Assembly: GCA_020352495.1 (NCBI GenBank)
Contig: CP070677.1
Span: 437,512 to 493,574, forward strand
Direction: 5' to 3'
Length of the DNA stretch: 56,063 nt
Source: Candidatus Latescibacterota bacterium
Lineage (GTDB): Bacteria > Krumholzibacteriota > Krumholzibacteriia > WVZY01
Below are positions 16,646 to 25,722 of this stretch, piece by piece. How positions within the stretch are numbered: position 1 is the first letter of the stretch; every line of letters begins with the position of its first letter. A model generated the notes under the pieces. It was not told the DNA's origin, searched no databases, and was given only the letters and a program-made list of their open reading frames with translations. A program made the translations under genes and the position numbers.

Positions 16646-17602
16646 TCAAACAGGTAACACATCATCCGGGAAACTCACAAGTCGTCGCGGTGGGGTTACC
16701 CGTGCGGACGAAGACAGACGGACGCCAAACAGCCATGGTAGCTCCAAAAGCGAGACCACAAGTCCGGTCAGCATCAGCTCGAGCTTTTTTCGCGATGGCA
16801 CGACCGCGCGGCCAGCCAGCGGGTCACAACCTCTGTCACGGATCCGCGCGCCGATGGCGGAGTAGACCCGCCGCGCGGTACGAATCGAGAGGGCACATCG
16901 CCACGACAACGCCCGAAGACCCGCGTCTCCGGAGCTGTAGTAGCGGTCGGCTTCGTTTAGTAGAAGGTCTATGGCCCGCGCCACCGGGACGCCAGCGGAC
17001 TCGGGAAACGGAGTGCCGAGCCGGGAAAACAGGTCGATGCATCCAAAATCGGCGAGCACGGACCCGGGAATATAAAGACGTCCCCGGTGCCAGTCCTCGA
17101 GCACGTCCCTACAGATGTTGGTCAACTGCATCGCGATACCCATGTGTGCGGCGTTGCGTGTTGCCCGTTCGTCGGAGACACCCATCACATGACACATCAT
17201 CAGCCCCACCGTGCCGGCGACACGGTAACAGTATCCCAAAAGCGACTCCATCGTGTCATAGTGGGCATGCTCTACATCCATCCCCATACCTGCGAGTAGA
17301 TCTTCTGGGTATGATCTGTGTATCCGGCAATCGTGAACCACCTCTTGGAAGAGGGTGAGGGTCGGATCTTTCAGCGATCGACCCTCGTAAACGTCGCTTA
17401 GTTCGATCCGCAGCCTTTCGAGAGCCGATCGCGCTCCTTCCTCTCCGGCCAGATCGATCGCGTCGTCCGCCCGCCGACACCAGGCGTACACGACGACGGC
17501 ACGATCCCTCACCGGGGAAGGGAGGAGCCGGGAAGCGAACGCAAAACTCTTCGAGTGAATCTCAATCGTTCGATAACAGGACCGTATGGCGTCATCGATC
17601 AT
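16646..17602 (-). CDS. crtB: Phytoene synthase
   Basis: Condenses two GGPP to phytoene at the inner face of the cytoplasmic membrane. Both Asp-rich Mg-binding motifs are intact: DDAID at 46-50 (CRRADDAIDLA) and D166-V-L-E-D170 (TNICRDVLEDWHRGRLYIP). The 318-residue length fits the squalene/phytoene synthase family. The cluster (GGPP synthase and crtI) favours phytoene over squalene or diapophytoene as product. The start ATG overlaps the stop of crtI by four bases (ATGA), indicating coupled translation. Confidence 0.93.
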   Translation of the reverse strand: MIDDAIRSCYRTIEIHSKSFAFASRLLPSPVRDRAVVVYAWCRRADDAIDLAGEEGARSALERLRIELSDVYEGRSLKDPTLTLFQEVVHDCRIHRSYPEDLLAGMGMDVEHAHYDTMESLLGYCYRVAGTVGLMMCHVMGVSDERATRNAAHMGIAMQLTNICRDVLEDWHRGRLYIPGSVLADFGCIDLFSRLGTPFPESAGVPVARAIDLLLNEADRYYSSGDAGLRALSWRCALSIRTARRVYSAIGARIRDRGCDPLAGRAVVPSRKKLELMLTGLVVSLLELPWLFGVRLSSSARVTPPRRLVSFPDDVLPV

Positions 17603-19107
17603 GCCGCGAAATCCTCGAGTACGAGTCGCGCCGTGGCCTTGGCGGAGTTCATCACGCCCGGCACGCCGGCGCCGGGGTGGGTGCCGGCGCCGACGATGTA
17701 CAGACCGGGAATCCGATTATCACGATTGTGAGGCCGAAAATAAGCGCTCTGGGTTAGCTTGGGGGCGCATGAGAAAGCCGAACCTTGGTATGTGTGAAAC
17801 ACGCTCCGAAAATCGGCAGGAGTAAACCACCGCTTGGTCACTATGTGACCGCGCAAACCCGGCAGATGGCGCTCGAGATAAGCGAGAATGCGGTCGGCGT
17901 AGTCCTCTGCGATCCCTCCCCAGTCGAGCGGTGCCCTTCCAAGATGGGGTACTGGGGAGAGAACGTAGAAGGCCTCACACCCCGGCGGCGCAAGCGATGG
18001 ATCGGTAATCGTCGGGGCGTGCAGATAGAGGCTGAAGTCGTCGGGTAGTTGGTCCCCATGGAAGATGTCGTCGAGCAGTTCCTTGTAACGGGGACCAAAA
18101 AGGATGGTGTGATGTTCGATCTCGCCCGTGTATCGACGGTCCGTTCCGAAATAGAGCACAAAGAGGGACATCGACCAATCCATCTTTTCGAGTCGTCGAC
18201 GCATCTTTTCCGCTTGAGACACGGAGCGCAAGAGATAAGCATAGGTGTGGTGGATATCTGCGTTTGAGACCACCAAACCAAAAGGTTCGCGTTCTTTTTG
18301 GTCGGTTGTGACCAGGTGCACGGCTTGGCCGTTTCGCTGGTCGATGTCGATGCGCTTCACCGGCGTCTCCAGACGAATCTCCCCGCCAAGCTCTTCGAGC
18401 AAACGTACCATGGCGCGAACGAGGGCTCCTGTTCCGCCTCTGGGAAAGTAGACACCCCACTCCCGTTCGAGGTAGTGAATCAACGTATAGATGCAGCTGG
18501 TATCGAACGGGTTCCCACCAACCAGGAGCGAATGGAAGCTCAGTGCCTGACGGACATGATCGTTCTTTACGAAGCGGCTCACCGTCCCGTACACAGATCT
18601 GTCGGCGCGGAGACGGATCAGGGCGGGGGCGACTTTCAGCATGTCGGTAAAGCGAAGAAACGGGGTGGCGGCCAACTCCCTGTAACCCGCGTGAAACACG
18701 CGTCGCGCAAACTCTGTGAAAGCCAGATAACCGCCAACGTCTCGTGGGTCTCGTTCCCGAATTTGCGCCACCATGGAGTCGGTATCACCGTTGTAATGGA
18801 AGGCGTCGCCATCCTCCCACACAAGACGATAGAACGGATCAACGGGGATGAGCTTGGCGTAGTCGTTCAGATCTCTGCCCGCCTCCGCAAATAACTCCTC
18901 GAAAACGTGTGGGGCGGTGATAACCGTCGGCCCGGCATCGAAAATGAATCCCTCGTCCTCATAGACGTACGCGCGGCCACCGGGGCGGTCACGTTTTTCG
19001 AAAACAGTCACATCGATGCCGGCAGTTTGAAGGCGGACTGCCGCGGCGAGACCGCCGAAACCGCTCCCGATCACAGCGGCGCGCGTCGACAAAGCTGATT
19101 TACCCAT
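17599..19107 (-). CDS. crtI: Phytoene desaturase
   Basis: FAD-dependent desaturase that converts phytoene to lycopene. The 502-residue protein starts at the ATG at 19107, chosen for its GGAG site and because it places the dinucleotide motif (GSGFGG, 14-19) at the expected position; an ATG two codons earlier is the alternative, and the longer frame is a shadow of the synthase gene. Further signatures: EKRDRPGGRAYVYEDEGF, FDAGPTVITAP and the C-terminal GAGTHPGAGVPGVMNSAK, which is diagnostic for CrtI-type enzymes. It overlaps crtB by four bases and the GGPP synthase by eight. Confidence 0.94.
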   Translation of the reverse strand: MGKSALSTRAAVIGSGFGGLAAAVRLQTAGIDVTVFEKRDRPGGRAYVYEDEGFIFDAGPTVITAPHVFEELFAEAGRDLNDYAKLIPVDPFYRLVWEDGDAFHYNGDTDSMVAQIRERDPRDVGGYLAFTEFARRVFHAGYRELAATPFLRFTDMLKVAPALIRLRADRSVYGTVSRFVKNDHVRQALSFHSLLVGGNPFDTSCIYTLIHYLEREWGVYFPRGGTGALVRAMVRLLEELGGEIRLETPVKRIDIDQRNGQAVHLVTTDQKEREPFGLVVSNADIHHTYAYLLRSVSQAEKMRRRLEKMDWSMSLFVLYFGTDRRYTGEIEHHTILFGPRYKELLDDIFHGDQLPDDFSLYLHAPTITDPSLAPPGCEAFYVLSPVPHLGRAPLDWGGIAEDYADRILAYLERHLPGLRGHIVTKRWFTPADFRSVFHTYQGSAFSCAPKLTQSAYFRPHNRDNRIPGLYIVGAGTHPGAGVPGVMNSAKATARLVLEDFAA

Positions 19108-20128
19108 AGGCATTCTCCAATCGTCGCACATCCTCCCGCAGCAGCTCGAAGTTGGAAGAGTCATCGAGCGCCGCACGCACATCGTCGAGAGCTCTCTCCA
19201 AATATTCATGAATCCGCGTCCTCGGTATGGACGCAAGCTGGTCACGCAGGCGCCCGATCAATCTCTCCGCCTCCCAGTCAATCGAGACGCTTCGCGCGTC
19301 GTGTACGATCCCGGCGAATGTGATCTCGTCGCATTCGTCGGCGAGCCAAGCCCAAGGCCAGGTTGGTCTGGCCAGCCTGATGTCCTCGATCCCTTTGGCT
19401 CGGCGTGCTTCGACCGCGATTCCGCTCCAATCATCGAGCATCTGGAGACCCACGCCAAAGTCCCTTCCGAACCGAACTAGAGCGGTCAATAGTTGTGGAG
19501 GTGCCCCCGCTGCGCGCGCCCCGAGAAACGCCGCGAGTTCCATGAGCGATCCAGTCTTTAGGCGCGTAGCGCAACCCACCACCGACGATACACGTCGTTG
19601 GGGCAGCGATGTGACCTTGATAGACAAATCGAGCGCCTGGCCTTGATGACACCTGAGCAGGGCAAGGCTGATGTTGTCGTAGATCGCAAGCCGAAGCTCG
19701 GAATCCAGCTCAACACGGGATAAGAGCGCGAACGGGAGAAAGCTGAGCCAATTGCCCGTGTTGAGTGCAAGGGGCACCCCGTAACGACGATGAAGCGCGG
19801 GTTCCCCGCGACGTGTGGGTGAGTCGTCCTCGATGTCGTCGATGACCAGTGAGCCGACATGAAGCAATTCGATGAGCGCGGGAAGCATGGCCGGGGGACC
19901 TGCGTTCCCCCCGCTTGCTATGTGCCAGCAGCGCTCGAGAAAACGTGCGCGTAGTTCCTTGCCCGATCGGCCCATTATGTCTCGTGCGGGATCGAGGAGC
20001 GCCTTGTCCCACAACGCGGGATCGAGAGACTCTTCTTCGGCGATCAGGTGCGGCATACATTCCAAGAGTTCGTTGACGAGGGCAGACATTTCGGTGTCGG
20101 AACCTAGGAGCTTACGGGCAAGATTCAT
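19100..20128 (-). CDS. crtE: Polyprenyl diphosphate synthase, probably GGPP synthase
   Basis: 342 residues of the all-trans prenyltransferase fold. The first Asp-rich motif is DDIED at 97-101 (LVIDDIEDDSPTRRG). The second is DDWSG at 232-236 (LQMLDDWSG), so the last Asp of the usual DDxxD is Gly, and the FARM-side segment reads LNTGNW. Two Asp remain for Mg binding, and the position in the crt operon argues for GGPP supply; chain length is inferred. The start ATG at 20128 follows a GGAGG and overlaps the crtY stop (ATGA). A further 115 codons upstream in this frame lie inside crtY and are rejected. Confidence 0.85.
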   Translation of the reverse strand: MNLARKLLGSDTEMSALVNELLECMPHLIAEEESLDPALWDKALLDPARDIMGRSGKELRARFLERCWHIASGGNAGPPAMLPALIELLHVGSLVIDDIEDDSPTRRGEPALHRRYGVPLALNTGNWLSFLPFALLSRVELDSELRLAIYDNISLALLRCHQGQALDLSIKVTSLPQRRVSSVVGCATRLKTGSLMELAAFLGARAAGAPPQLLTALVRFGRDFGVGLQMLDDWSGIAVEARRAKGIEDIRLARPTWPWAWLADECDEITFAGIVHDARSVSIDWEAERLIGRLRDQLASIPRTRIHEYLERALDDVRAALDDSSNFELLREDVRRLENAYG

Positions 20129-21279
20129 TTGTTGGACCTCCGTCGCATACGGTAGCGCAGGGACAAGCCCCGCGGCGGCCGGCCGACGAGCAGCCGGAAT
20201 CGATCCTTGATCGTCATTCGCAACGCATAGAAGCGGCCGATCGTGTCCAAAGGCAAGCGGTAGAATCGTTGGAAAATATTCCAGCGGTTTGTCGGGGCGT
20301 ACCACAAAAAGAGAAAACTGTTGAGTATATGACAATAACGTGCCTGCCGGGTATGTTCGAGCATCAGGGCGCGAAAGCGCCTGACGGCGAGTTCTTCCGG
20401 AGCCCGGTCGGCAATGAAATCGGCGAGTCGAGCCGCTATGGGAAACGAGTATCCCGTGGCGGGATGAAACCATCCTCCCCGGTAACCCGCCACTAGGGGA
20501 CCAGACTCGTCACGAGGCAGCGATCCTCCCCAGGGCATGGGAAGGACACCGAATTCCTCCCGGACCACGCGTTTCACGTCGTATCCTTTTGTGTCGGCGT
20601 ATCGATGGATTTCCTTACGAGCCAGGTCTCGTTCCAGAATCGGCGACTCGTGGAAATAGGTGTCTTCGAGTAGGATTCTGTCGCGGGTAAAGGGAAGCGT
20701 ATAGAAAAAACGGTACCCATCGGACTGGTCAACGGTCGAGTCCATTACGACCGGCTGATTCAAACCATGCGGTCGTGCCAACTCCAATTCGAGACCGACG
20801 AACTTCTGATAGCCGCCAGACGTTTTTGTCGCAGTGTTTCTCCGGGGACCGCGAGCATCAATCACGATTTTGGAACTGAGAGTGCGTCCATCTTCCAATA
20901 CGACATCGCGAGTCCCGACTCGTGTCGCGGAAAGTCTCAAAAACAACGCCGATCCGACCTGACCTTCGACACGCGAAGAGACAACTTCGTGTAGCCGATC
21001 GCTCGTGACGGCCGAGTATTCTCGGGCGATGTGTCGCCGGAGATGTGGAAAAACGACGTCGTAGCCGGGCCAGGAATATTCGACCAACGGCGCGACCCAG
21101 GACCGCGCCTCCGTGGACAAGTCGTCGGCATGAAAACACCACGTGTGATTGCCGCCAAGCCGGGCAGCCCGTTCAATCAGGGCAATACAGGTTTGGGGTC
21201 GGTTCGCGCGCAAAGCAAGCGCGATGAGCCCGCTTTGCAGCCCCCCTCCGACCAAGATGTAATCGAAATCGGCGGCCAT
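20125..21279 (-). CDS. crtY: Lycopene beta-cyclase, CrtY type
   Basis: 384-residue flavoprotein that closes beta-rings on both ends of lycopene. It starts with a dinucleotide-binding strand (DYILVGGGLQSGLIALAL, Gly11-13) and has the CrtY hallmark GGNHTWCFH (42-50). The C-terminal half contains PMPWGGSLPR and GGWFHPATGYSFPIAARLAD, also typical. First gene of the main crt run, with a short spaced GGAG before the ATG. The 72-base gap to the upstream thioredoxin-barrel gene contains a promoter candidate. Confidence 0.93.
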   Translation of the reverse strand: MAADFDYILVGGGLQSGLIALALRANRPQTCIALIERAARLGGNHTWCFHADDLSTEARSWVAPLVEYSWPGYDVVFPHLRRHIAREYSAVTSDRLHEVVSSRVEGQVGSALFLRLSATRVGTRDVVLEDGRTLSSKIVIDARGPRRNTATKTSGGYQKFVGLELELARPHGLNQPVVMDSTVDQSDGYRFFYTLPFTRDRILLEDTYFHESPILERDLARKEIHRYADTKGYDVKRVVREEFGVLPMPWGGSLPRDESGPLVAGYRGGWFHPATGYSFPIAARLADFIADRAPEELAVRRFRALMLEHTRQARYCHILNSFLFLWYAPTNRWNIFQRFYRLPLDTIGRFYALRMTIKDRFRLLVGRPPRGLSLRYRMRRRSNK

Positions 21280-21308
21280 TACTCCAGATTCGAGTGAGCG
21301 GTTTTACA

Positions 21309-21337
21309 AAAATAGGACATGCACCCGCATTTGTCAC
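21309..21337 (-). promoter_or_regulatory. Candidate promoter for the crt operon
   Basis: On the minus strand GTGACA (21337-21332) and TATTTT (21314-21309) are 17 bases apart. A start near 21302 would give a leader of about 23 bases before crtY. The gap is short, so read-through from the upstream gene is equally possible. Confidence 0.35.
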
Positions 21338-21351
21338 GTCTTTTCAGCTGT

Positions 21352-23325
21352 TCAAAATTGGGCGCTCATGTAAACGCTAAAGAGGTTGGCGAGGGACTCG
21401 TAGGTTGTCCCGTTGAGTGTGGTTTCCCGGTCGATCCGCTGAAACTGAGCCTGAAGTGAGCTGGTTTTGTTGAAACGGTAGCGTGTCTCGACAACGAGCG
21501 CCCTTCGCACGTCGTCGACGGGTTCGACGGGACCGTTCCTCCAGACACCGTTATCCAACCATCCGAGACTGCAGCCGATTCCAATCGAGAATTCCAGATC
21601 GAGTGAGGTGCTAAAGAAAGACTCGTTCTCCTTGTGGGCGCCGGGAAACGAGAGATCGGTCTCTCGGAGTCTCTTGTAGAAAAACGACGCCGAAACGATT
21701 TCCGTGACGACGGGAGCCTGCGCCGAAAAACGAACGCCTTGGCGGTTGGGTTGGTACGACAACGCGGCAAAAGGTGAGTAGAAACCCGAGTCGAGGTAGA
21801 GGTAATCGCAACGGAGACTCCACCCCGACGCCTTCTCGAACACAACACCAGCCAGTCCGCCGTATCCTTTGGTTGTGATCGTCGTATCGCAGCACGCTTC
21901 CGCGTTCTGCTCGGCCTCGTTCCACAAAATCCACTCGCCCCGGAAATCCACAGAACGCACGATGGGAACATTCCAATCGGCCGAAACGAGTACCGACTTG
22001 GACCAGGGATCCGGCGCAGGATATCCCAACCGGTTGAAGTTGACCGAACGGCGGTTCTCCCGCGTGCCGGCAATTCGGATACCGGCCTTCCAGAATGAGT
22101 CGGTGCGTTGGTCGGCCCGGCGCCACAAACCTTCGAAACCGTACGTTTCGAGAGAGTACTTTGCGCGATCCGCGCCCGTTGCTCTAACCTCTCGGTAATC
22201 CGTGTGACTGGCCCGTCGGGGAATTGCCCAGAAGGCCCGTGTTTCGAATCCAGATTTGTTGAGCTTGGCGACACCACCCTCGAGCAACAATTCGGGGCCG
22301 AGTTCTTCTAGGCTCTCGACGAGGAGGACACCAGCGGCGGCGGCGCAGCCACACCCGGCGCTCCCCCCAATGCGCGGGTTGTCCTCCCAGTCCCACCGCA
22401 TTAGTGTCAGCGGTGTCAACGAGATACGATAGTAACCGAATCTCGCAAGTGCCCCACACGCGGTGATCTCCGCAAAGGCGCTCCCCCACTCTGAACCGAG
22501 GTAATCGGGACCTGCCTCGAGGATTCGTTCGTCTTCGTTGCCGATGCGCAGTAGCCCGCCAACCCTCAAATGGCGCGTGATGTTCCGAGAAATACCAAGA
22601 TCAAAACGGTAAAGAAGATCGTTCCCGGGCCGAAGCTCCTCTCCATACGGTCCAACCGCGCCGATACCACGCGAATCGATCGAGAGAAAACGAAGACGTA
22701 GGTCGCCGCGGAAATCGAGCCCCGCCGCCGACCATACCGGTGTTGTTTCCTCATCGTCTCTGAATCCCACCGGGGTCTTTTGGGCTTCCGGCGTCGATGC
22801 TGAAGCGGTCGACAACATGTCGGTGAGGATCTCTTTCATGTCTCCTTGAGGGTCGTCCTTCCTATCGACGACGGTCCCGTGCCGGTCCACCAGCACAATC
22901 GTAAATGTGGCCAGTGATACTGAGTAGCTCCGCCCGGTGCTACCTCCAATGTCCCAAACTTGCGGGAAGAAAATGCCGCTCGTCTCGATTAGGCGTTGCA
23001 TTTCAAAAGGCTCACCTTCGTCGGCGTGGAGCCCGACGACTGTAATCTCTTCGGCCAGCTGCTCCTCGTAGAACGCTTGACACTGGCGGAGGGACTCGAC
23101 ACAACGAGGGCAGTTGCTGTCCCAGAATATAAGAAAGGTGAATTCGTGAGCGGGGAACAGATCGGTTGATTTGACGTAGCCAAGGCCGTCTATCAGTGGG
23201 AGGTCAAACGGTGGTGCAGAGCCTGGCAACTTGCTCTGCGAAGAAACGACGAGGCGGCCGGTCGACATCAGCACCGACATCAGAAGGAAGACGATCCGAC
23301 TCCATCTGCAGAGGGTGTGTTCCAC
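21352..23325 (-). CDS. Thioredoxin-fold domain fused to an outer-membrane beta-barrel
   Basis: 657 residues. A signal peptide (about 10-30) is followed by a TlpA/AhpC-like domain to about residue 170 with active site CPRC at 72-75 (FWDSNCPRCVES) and the cis-Pro region replaced by SLATFTIVLVDRHGTV, with no obvious cis-Pro. From about residue 205 the sequence is repeated amphipathic strands (DFRGDLRLRFLSID, RFGYYRISLTPLTLMRWDW and so on), ending in AQF, the outer-membrane barrel C-terminal signature. Extra Cys occur in the barrel (GCGCAAAAG, ACC). The start is a GTG with no clear Shine-Dalgarno; ATGs at codons 16 and 20 are alternatives. Same strand as the crt operon, 72 bases ahead. Fusion is seen; function unknown. 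Confidence 0.8.
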   Translation of the reverse strand: MEHTLCRWSRIVFLLMSVLMSTGRLVVSSQSKLPGSAPPFDLPLIDGLGYVKSTDLFPAHEFTFLIFWDSNCPRCVESLRQCQAFYEEQLAEEITVVGLHADEGEPFEMQRLIETSGIFFPQVWDIGGSTGRSYSVSLATFTIVLVDRHGTVVDRKDDPQGDMKEILTDMLSTASASTPEAQKTPVGFRDDEETTPVWSAAGLDFRGDLRLRFLSIDSRGIGAVGPYGEELRPGNDLLYRFDLGISRNITRHLRVGGLLRIGNEDERILEAGPDYLGSEWGSAFAEITACGALARFGYYRISLTPLTLMRWDWEDNPRIGGSAGCGCAAAAGVLLVESLEELGPELLLEGGVAKLNKSGFETRAFWAIPRRASHTDYREVRATGADRAKYSLETYGFEGLWRRADQRTDSFWKAGIRIAGTRENRRSVNFNRLGYPAPDPWSKSVLVSADWNVPIVRSVDFRGEWILWNEAEQNAEACCDTTITTKGYGGLAGVVFEKASGWSLRCDYLYLDSGFYSPFAALSYQPNRQGVRFSAQAPVVTEIVSASFFYKRLRETDLSFPGAHKENESFFSTSLDLEFSIGIGCSLGWLDNGVWRNGPVEPVDDVRRALVVETRYRFNKTSSLQAQFQRIDRETTLNGTTYESLANLFSVYMSAQF

Positions 23326-23736
23326 GGTGGCCCGATTGGGTTGGGTTCAGCCACTGGCGGGACGAGACTTTTCGCAGACGCGCCAACTCAACGACAAAAC
23401 GTCTCGCGTAAGATCACCCACATCAACAGCCTTCTCCCCGGGACGACGGTCGTGTCAAGGCATGTGCCAAGGACCGTTGACCTGCCCGGACCGATTGTAC
23501 CACCAATTTGTGTTTGTTGGAAAAAAATGTTTGGGAACAGAACAAACAACCGATTGCCTCTGATTGATCAGCGCCGGATGATTCGCCCCGCAATGTGTCG
23601 TCGACACAAACCGCCGTTCCGTGCGACTCGACGACAAAGAAAGAAGGCGCTCCGCCCTCGAGCGCCCTCTTTGTGCGATGATCCACCCCGCCACCCCTCA
23701 ACTTGTTGTCGGTCGGAAAACCATCGACCGGATCCA
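23326..23736. other. Intergenic region with a terminator
   Basis: About 410 bases between the blaR1-like gene and the thioredoxin-barrel gene, both on the minus strand. It holds the terminator at 23634-23672 and must contain the promoter of the barrel gene, which I could not place. Short ORFs here lack start sites and coherent composition. Confidence 0.4.
23634..23672 (-). terminator. Rho-independent terminator of the blaI-blaR1 operon
   Basis: On the minus strand a 13-bp stem (23672-23660 with 23652-23640, one G-T type mismatch) around a 7-base loop ends in TTCTTT and is followed by CTTTG. It lies about 65 bases past the stop of the M56 gene. Confidence 0.75.
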
Positions 23737-25287
23737 CTAACCCTTTGGTATGTTGATAAAGATACGCGTGGCGTTGCCTTTCTTGACCTCCCGCAATACG
23801 CTGACAAACGTCTTGTATGGGACATCGCCCTTGGCGTGGATCGAGACAATCAGCAGCGGGTTGTCTTTGATGGATTTATCGACAACCTTGCTCAGTTTCT
23901 CGAGAGAGCTCTTTTTCTCATCAAGCACAACCTCCCCAGACCCGGAAACGTACACATTGACAATATTCTTTTCCGGGATCTCCTTCATTTTGGTCTCGAG
24001 CTCCTTGGAGGGCAGAACGAGCGGCATGGCGGGTCCGCCGTGCTCGTATTTGACCTTGACGAGCTCGTTGGCCACGAGAACTCTCTGCACTTTGAAAAGC
24101 ACACCCACGGGGAGATCGTCAGCGCATTTTAGTGCAATGACAACGTCCTGCTTTTCGCCCTCAACCAGGTTCTTCAGATCCCGCTCAAAATTCTCGAGGT
24201 TGGTCGGCTGATTACCAATCCGAATCTTCTCAGCGTTCTCGATCGAGACTTCGATGTGTTTCACGTCCGAGGCGGATTTCTTTCCAGCCTCTGCAACAGA
24301 CTGTGCGGGTGTGTCACTACCCACGTACCACGAAAGCGGCACGACACAGAGCAGCAAAACCGCGAAAGCAAACGCAAGTCTTTTCTTCGAGACAGTTCGC
24401 ATGATTCCCTCCTTCATCTGATACCGGACACGGGCCAACAACTCGTTCTTCCGCCTCATAAGCGCGGAGACCGAATCACAAGCAAGGGGATCACGCGCGA
24501 CCGTCTCGGCGAGTTCCACTAGGTTCTTGGAGAACTCAAGGCGTGAGAATCGCTCGATTCCAACGGACGAATCATCGCAAGCCATCTCACGGTACTCTCT
24601 CAACCGACGGTTGAGGAGCCAAACCAGTGGATGGAAGAAGTACAGAGCCTGGGCCAGAATCTGGAACACCTGAACGAGCCCATCATGACGGGCGATATGG
24701 GCGGTTTCGTGCCGGAGAACGACATTCCGGCACTCCGGTGACCAATCCTCCCAGGCGTGCGGGACAAAGATCTTTTTGGGGAAGACCCCCACGGTGAGCG
24801 GCACCGATATCTTTGGCGATTTGAAAAGCCTGAACGTGCCGAGCTTTGCTCTGGACGGCACGGTGATTTCGGAGACCTGCGTCGCCCCGCGAAGCGACCG
24901 GACAATCCGAAGGGTCGATATGATTGCGAAAACAACGTACCCCAGGGCGAACACGATCCATAACGCAAACACGATACCCAAGAAGTCCGGACGTGCCGAC
25001 GCCGTATTTTCCGGGCCCGTCGTTTGTTGCGTAAGCACGAGAGTCGCCACAGGCTCGGATAACAGGGACAGGGGTGTTGACGATGAGACGAACTGTATCG
25101 GGAAGAACGGAGGAAGCAACAATTTGAAGAGACCGATCAGACCGACGACGTACCGAATCTGTGCCGATGCGTCTCTCAAAAAGTACAACGCGGCGAACAC
25201 GAGACCGAGAAAGATCGTATTCTGGATAACGGCCGCACCAAAAAACTCTGCCCACAAGTAACCGTAATGGTTCAACAGATCGATCAT
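23737..25287 (-). CDS. BlaR1-type M56 metallopeptidase with two TolR/ExbD-like C-terminal segments
   Basis: 516 residues. Residues 1-125 hold about four transmembrane helices. The M56 zinc site is HETAH at 193-197 with the third ligand in EMACDD (234-239), facing the cytoplasm as in BlaR1/MecR1. A further helix lies at 304-321. The outer C-terminal part is not a penicillin-binding sensor: residues 344-413 and 437-516 each look like the periplasmic domain of ExbD/TolR (IEVSIENAEKIRIGNQPT; VNVYVSGSGEVVLDEKKSS; LIVSIHAKGDVPYKTFVSVL). In BlaR1 systems, sensing activates the protease and leads to loss of BlaI repression. The start overlaps blaI by four bases. What the TolR-like domains sense is unknown. 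Confidence 0.85.
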   Translation of the reverse strand: MIDLLNHYGYLWAEFFGAAVIQNTIFLGLVFAALYFLRDASAQIRYVVGLIGLFKLLLPPFFPIQFVSSSTPLSLLSEPVATLVLTQQTTGPENTASARPDFLGIVFALWIVFALGYVVFAIISTLRIVRSLRGATQVSEITVPSRAKLGTFRLFKSPKISVPLTVGVFPKKIFVPHAWEDWSPECRNVVLRHETAHIARHDGLVQVFQILAQALYFFHPLVWLLNRRLREYREMACDDSSVGIERFSRLEFSKNLVELAETVARDPLACDSVSALMRRKNELLARVRYQMKEGIMRTVSKKRLAFAFAVLLLCVVPLSWYVGSDTPAQSVAEAGKKSASDVKHIEVSIENAEKIRIGNQPTNLENFERDLKNLVEGEKQDVVIALKCADDLPVGVLFKVQRVLVANELVKVKYEHGGPAMPLVLPSKELETKMKEIPEKNIVNVYVSGSGEVVLDEKKSSLEKLSKVVDKSIKDNPLLIVSIHAKGDVPYKTFVSVLREVKKGNATRIFINIPKG

Positions 25288-25682
25288 GACATGCCGCCCT
25301 TTAGTTCTTTTTCTTTTTTGTCGAGGAGTTCCTTGATCCGTTGAATCTCCTTCATGCTGACGTCGTCGAGCGAGAGCAGCGAATTTGCCAGCGCGGGGAT
25401 CGAACCTCCAAACACCCTCGATATCAAGGACGACATTTCCGCCTTGATCATCTCGTCTCTCGATCGAGTGGGTCTGTAGAAGTTCACCAGTCCCGTCTTT
25501 CTGCGGCGAAGGAGCTTTTTCTTCTCCAGTGTGTTCATCACTGTCTGTACGGTGGTGTACGCCTTTTCCCCGTTGGGGAAGACTCGCTCGAGGACTTCAC
25601 GCACGGTCCGAGCACCACCCATCTCCCAGATGGCTTCCATGATTTGCCATTCCGCGGGCGTAAGTTTTTCTTTTTTAGGCAT
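25284..25682 (-). CDS. BlaI/MecI/CopY-family transcriptional repressor
   Basis: 132-residue winged-helix repressor: LTPAEWQIMEAIWEMGGARTV and the recognition region KAYTTVQTVMNTLEKKKLL are the family signature; the C-terminal helices form the dimer and contain the region where BlaI is cleaved. The start ATG has GGAGG upstream. It is the first gene of the blaI-blaR1-like operon and should repress its own promoter through the 18-base palindrome at 25705-25722. No beta-lactamase of the usual target type is in this operon, so the regulon is likely different from antibiotic resistance. Confidence 0.92.
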   Translation of the reverse strand: MPKKEKLTPAEWQIMEAIWEMGGARTVREVLERVFPNGEKAYTTVQTVMNTLEKKKLLRRRKTGLVNFYRPTRSRDEMIKAEMSSLISRVFGGSIPALANSLLSLDDVSMKEIQRIKELLDKKEKELKGGMS

Positions 25683-25704
25683 TTATCCTCCAGCCGACCA
25701 GGTG

Positions 25705-25722
25705 TTACTATGATTATAGTAA
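25705..25722. promoter_or_regulatory. Operator palindrome for the BlaI-like repressor
   Basis: TTACTAT-GATT-ATAGTAA is a perfect 7+4+7 inverted repeat. It lies immediately downstream of the -10 box of the repressor promoter and 23 bases before its start codon. BlaI/MecI sites are TACnnnnnGTA-type dyads, so the match is good. A second half-like element, ACTACTAG, lies at 25724-25731. Confidence 0.7.
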
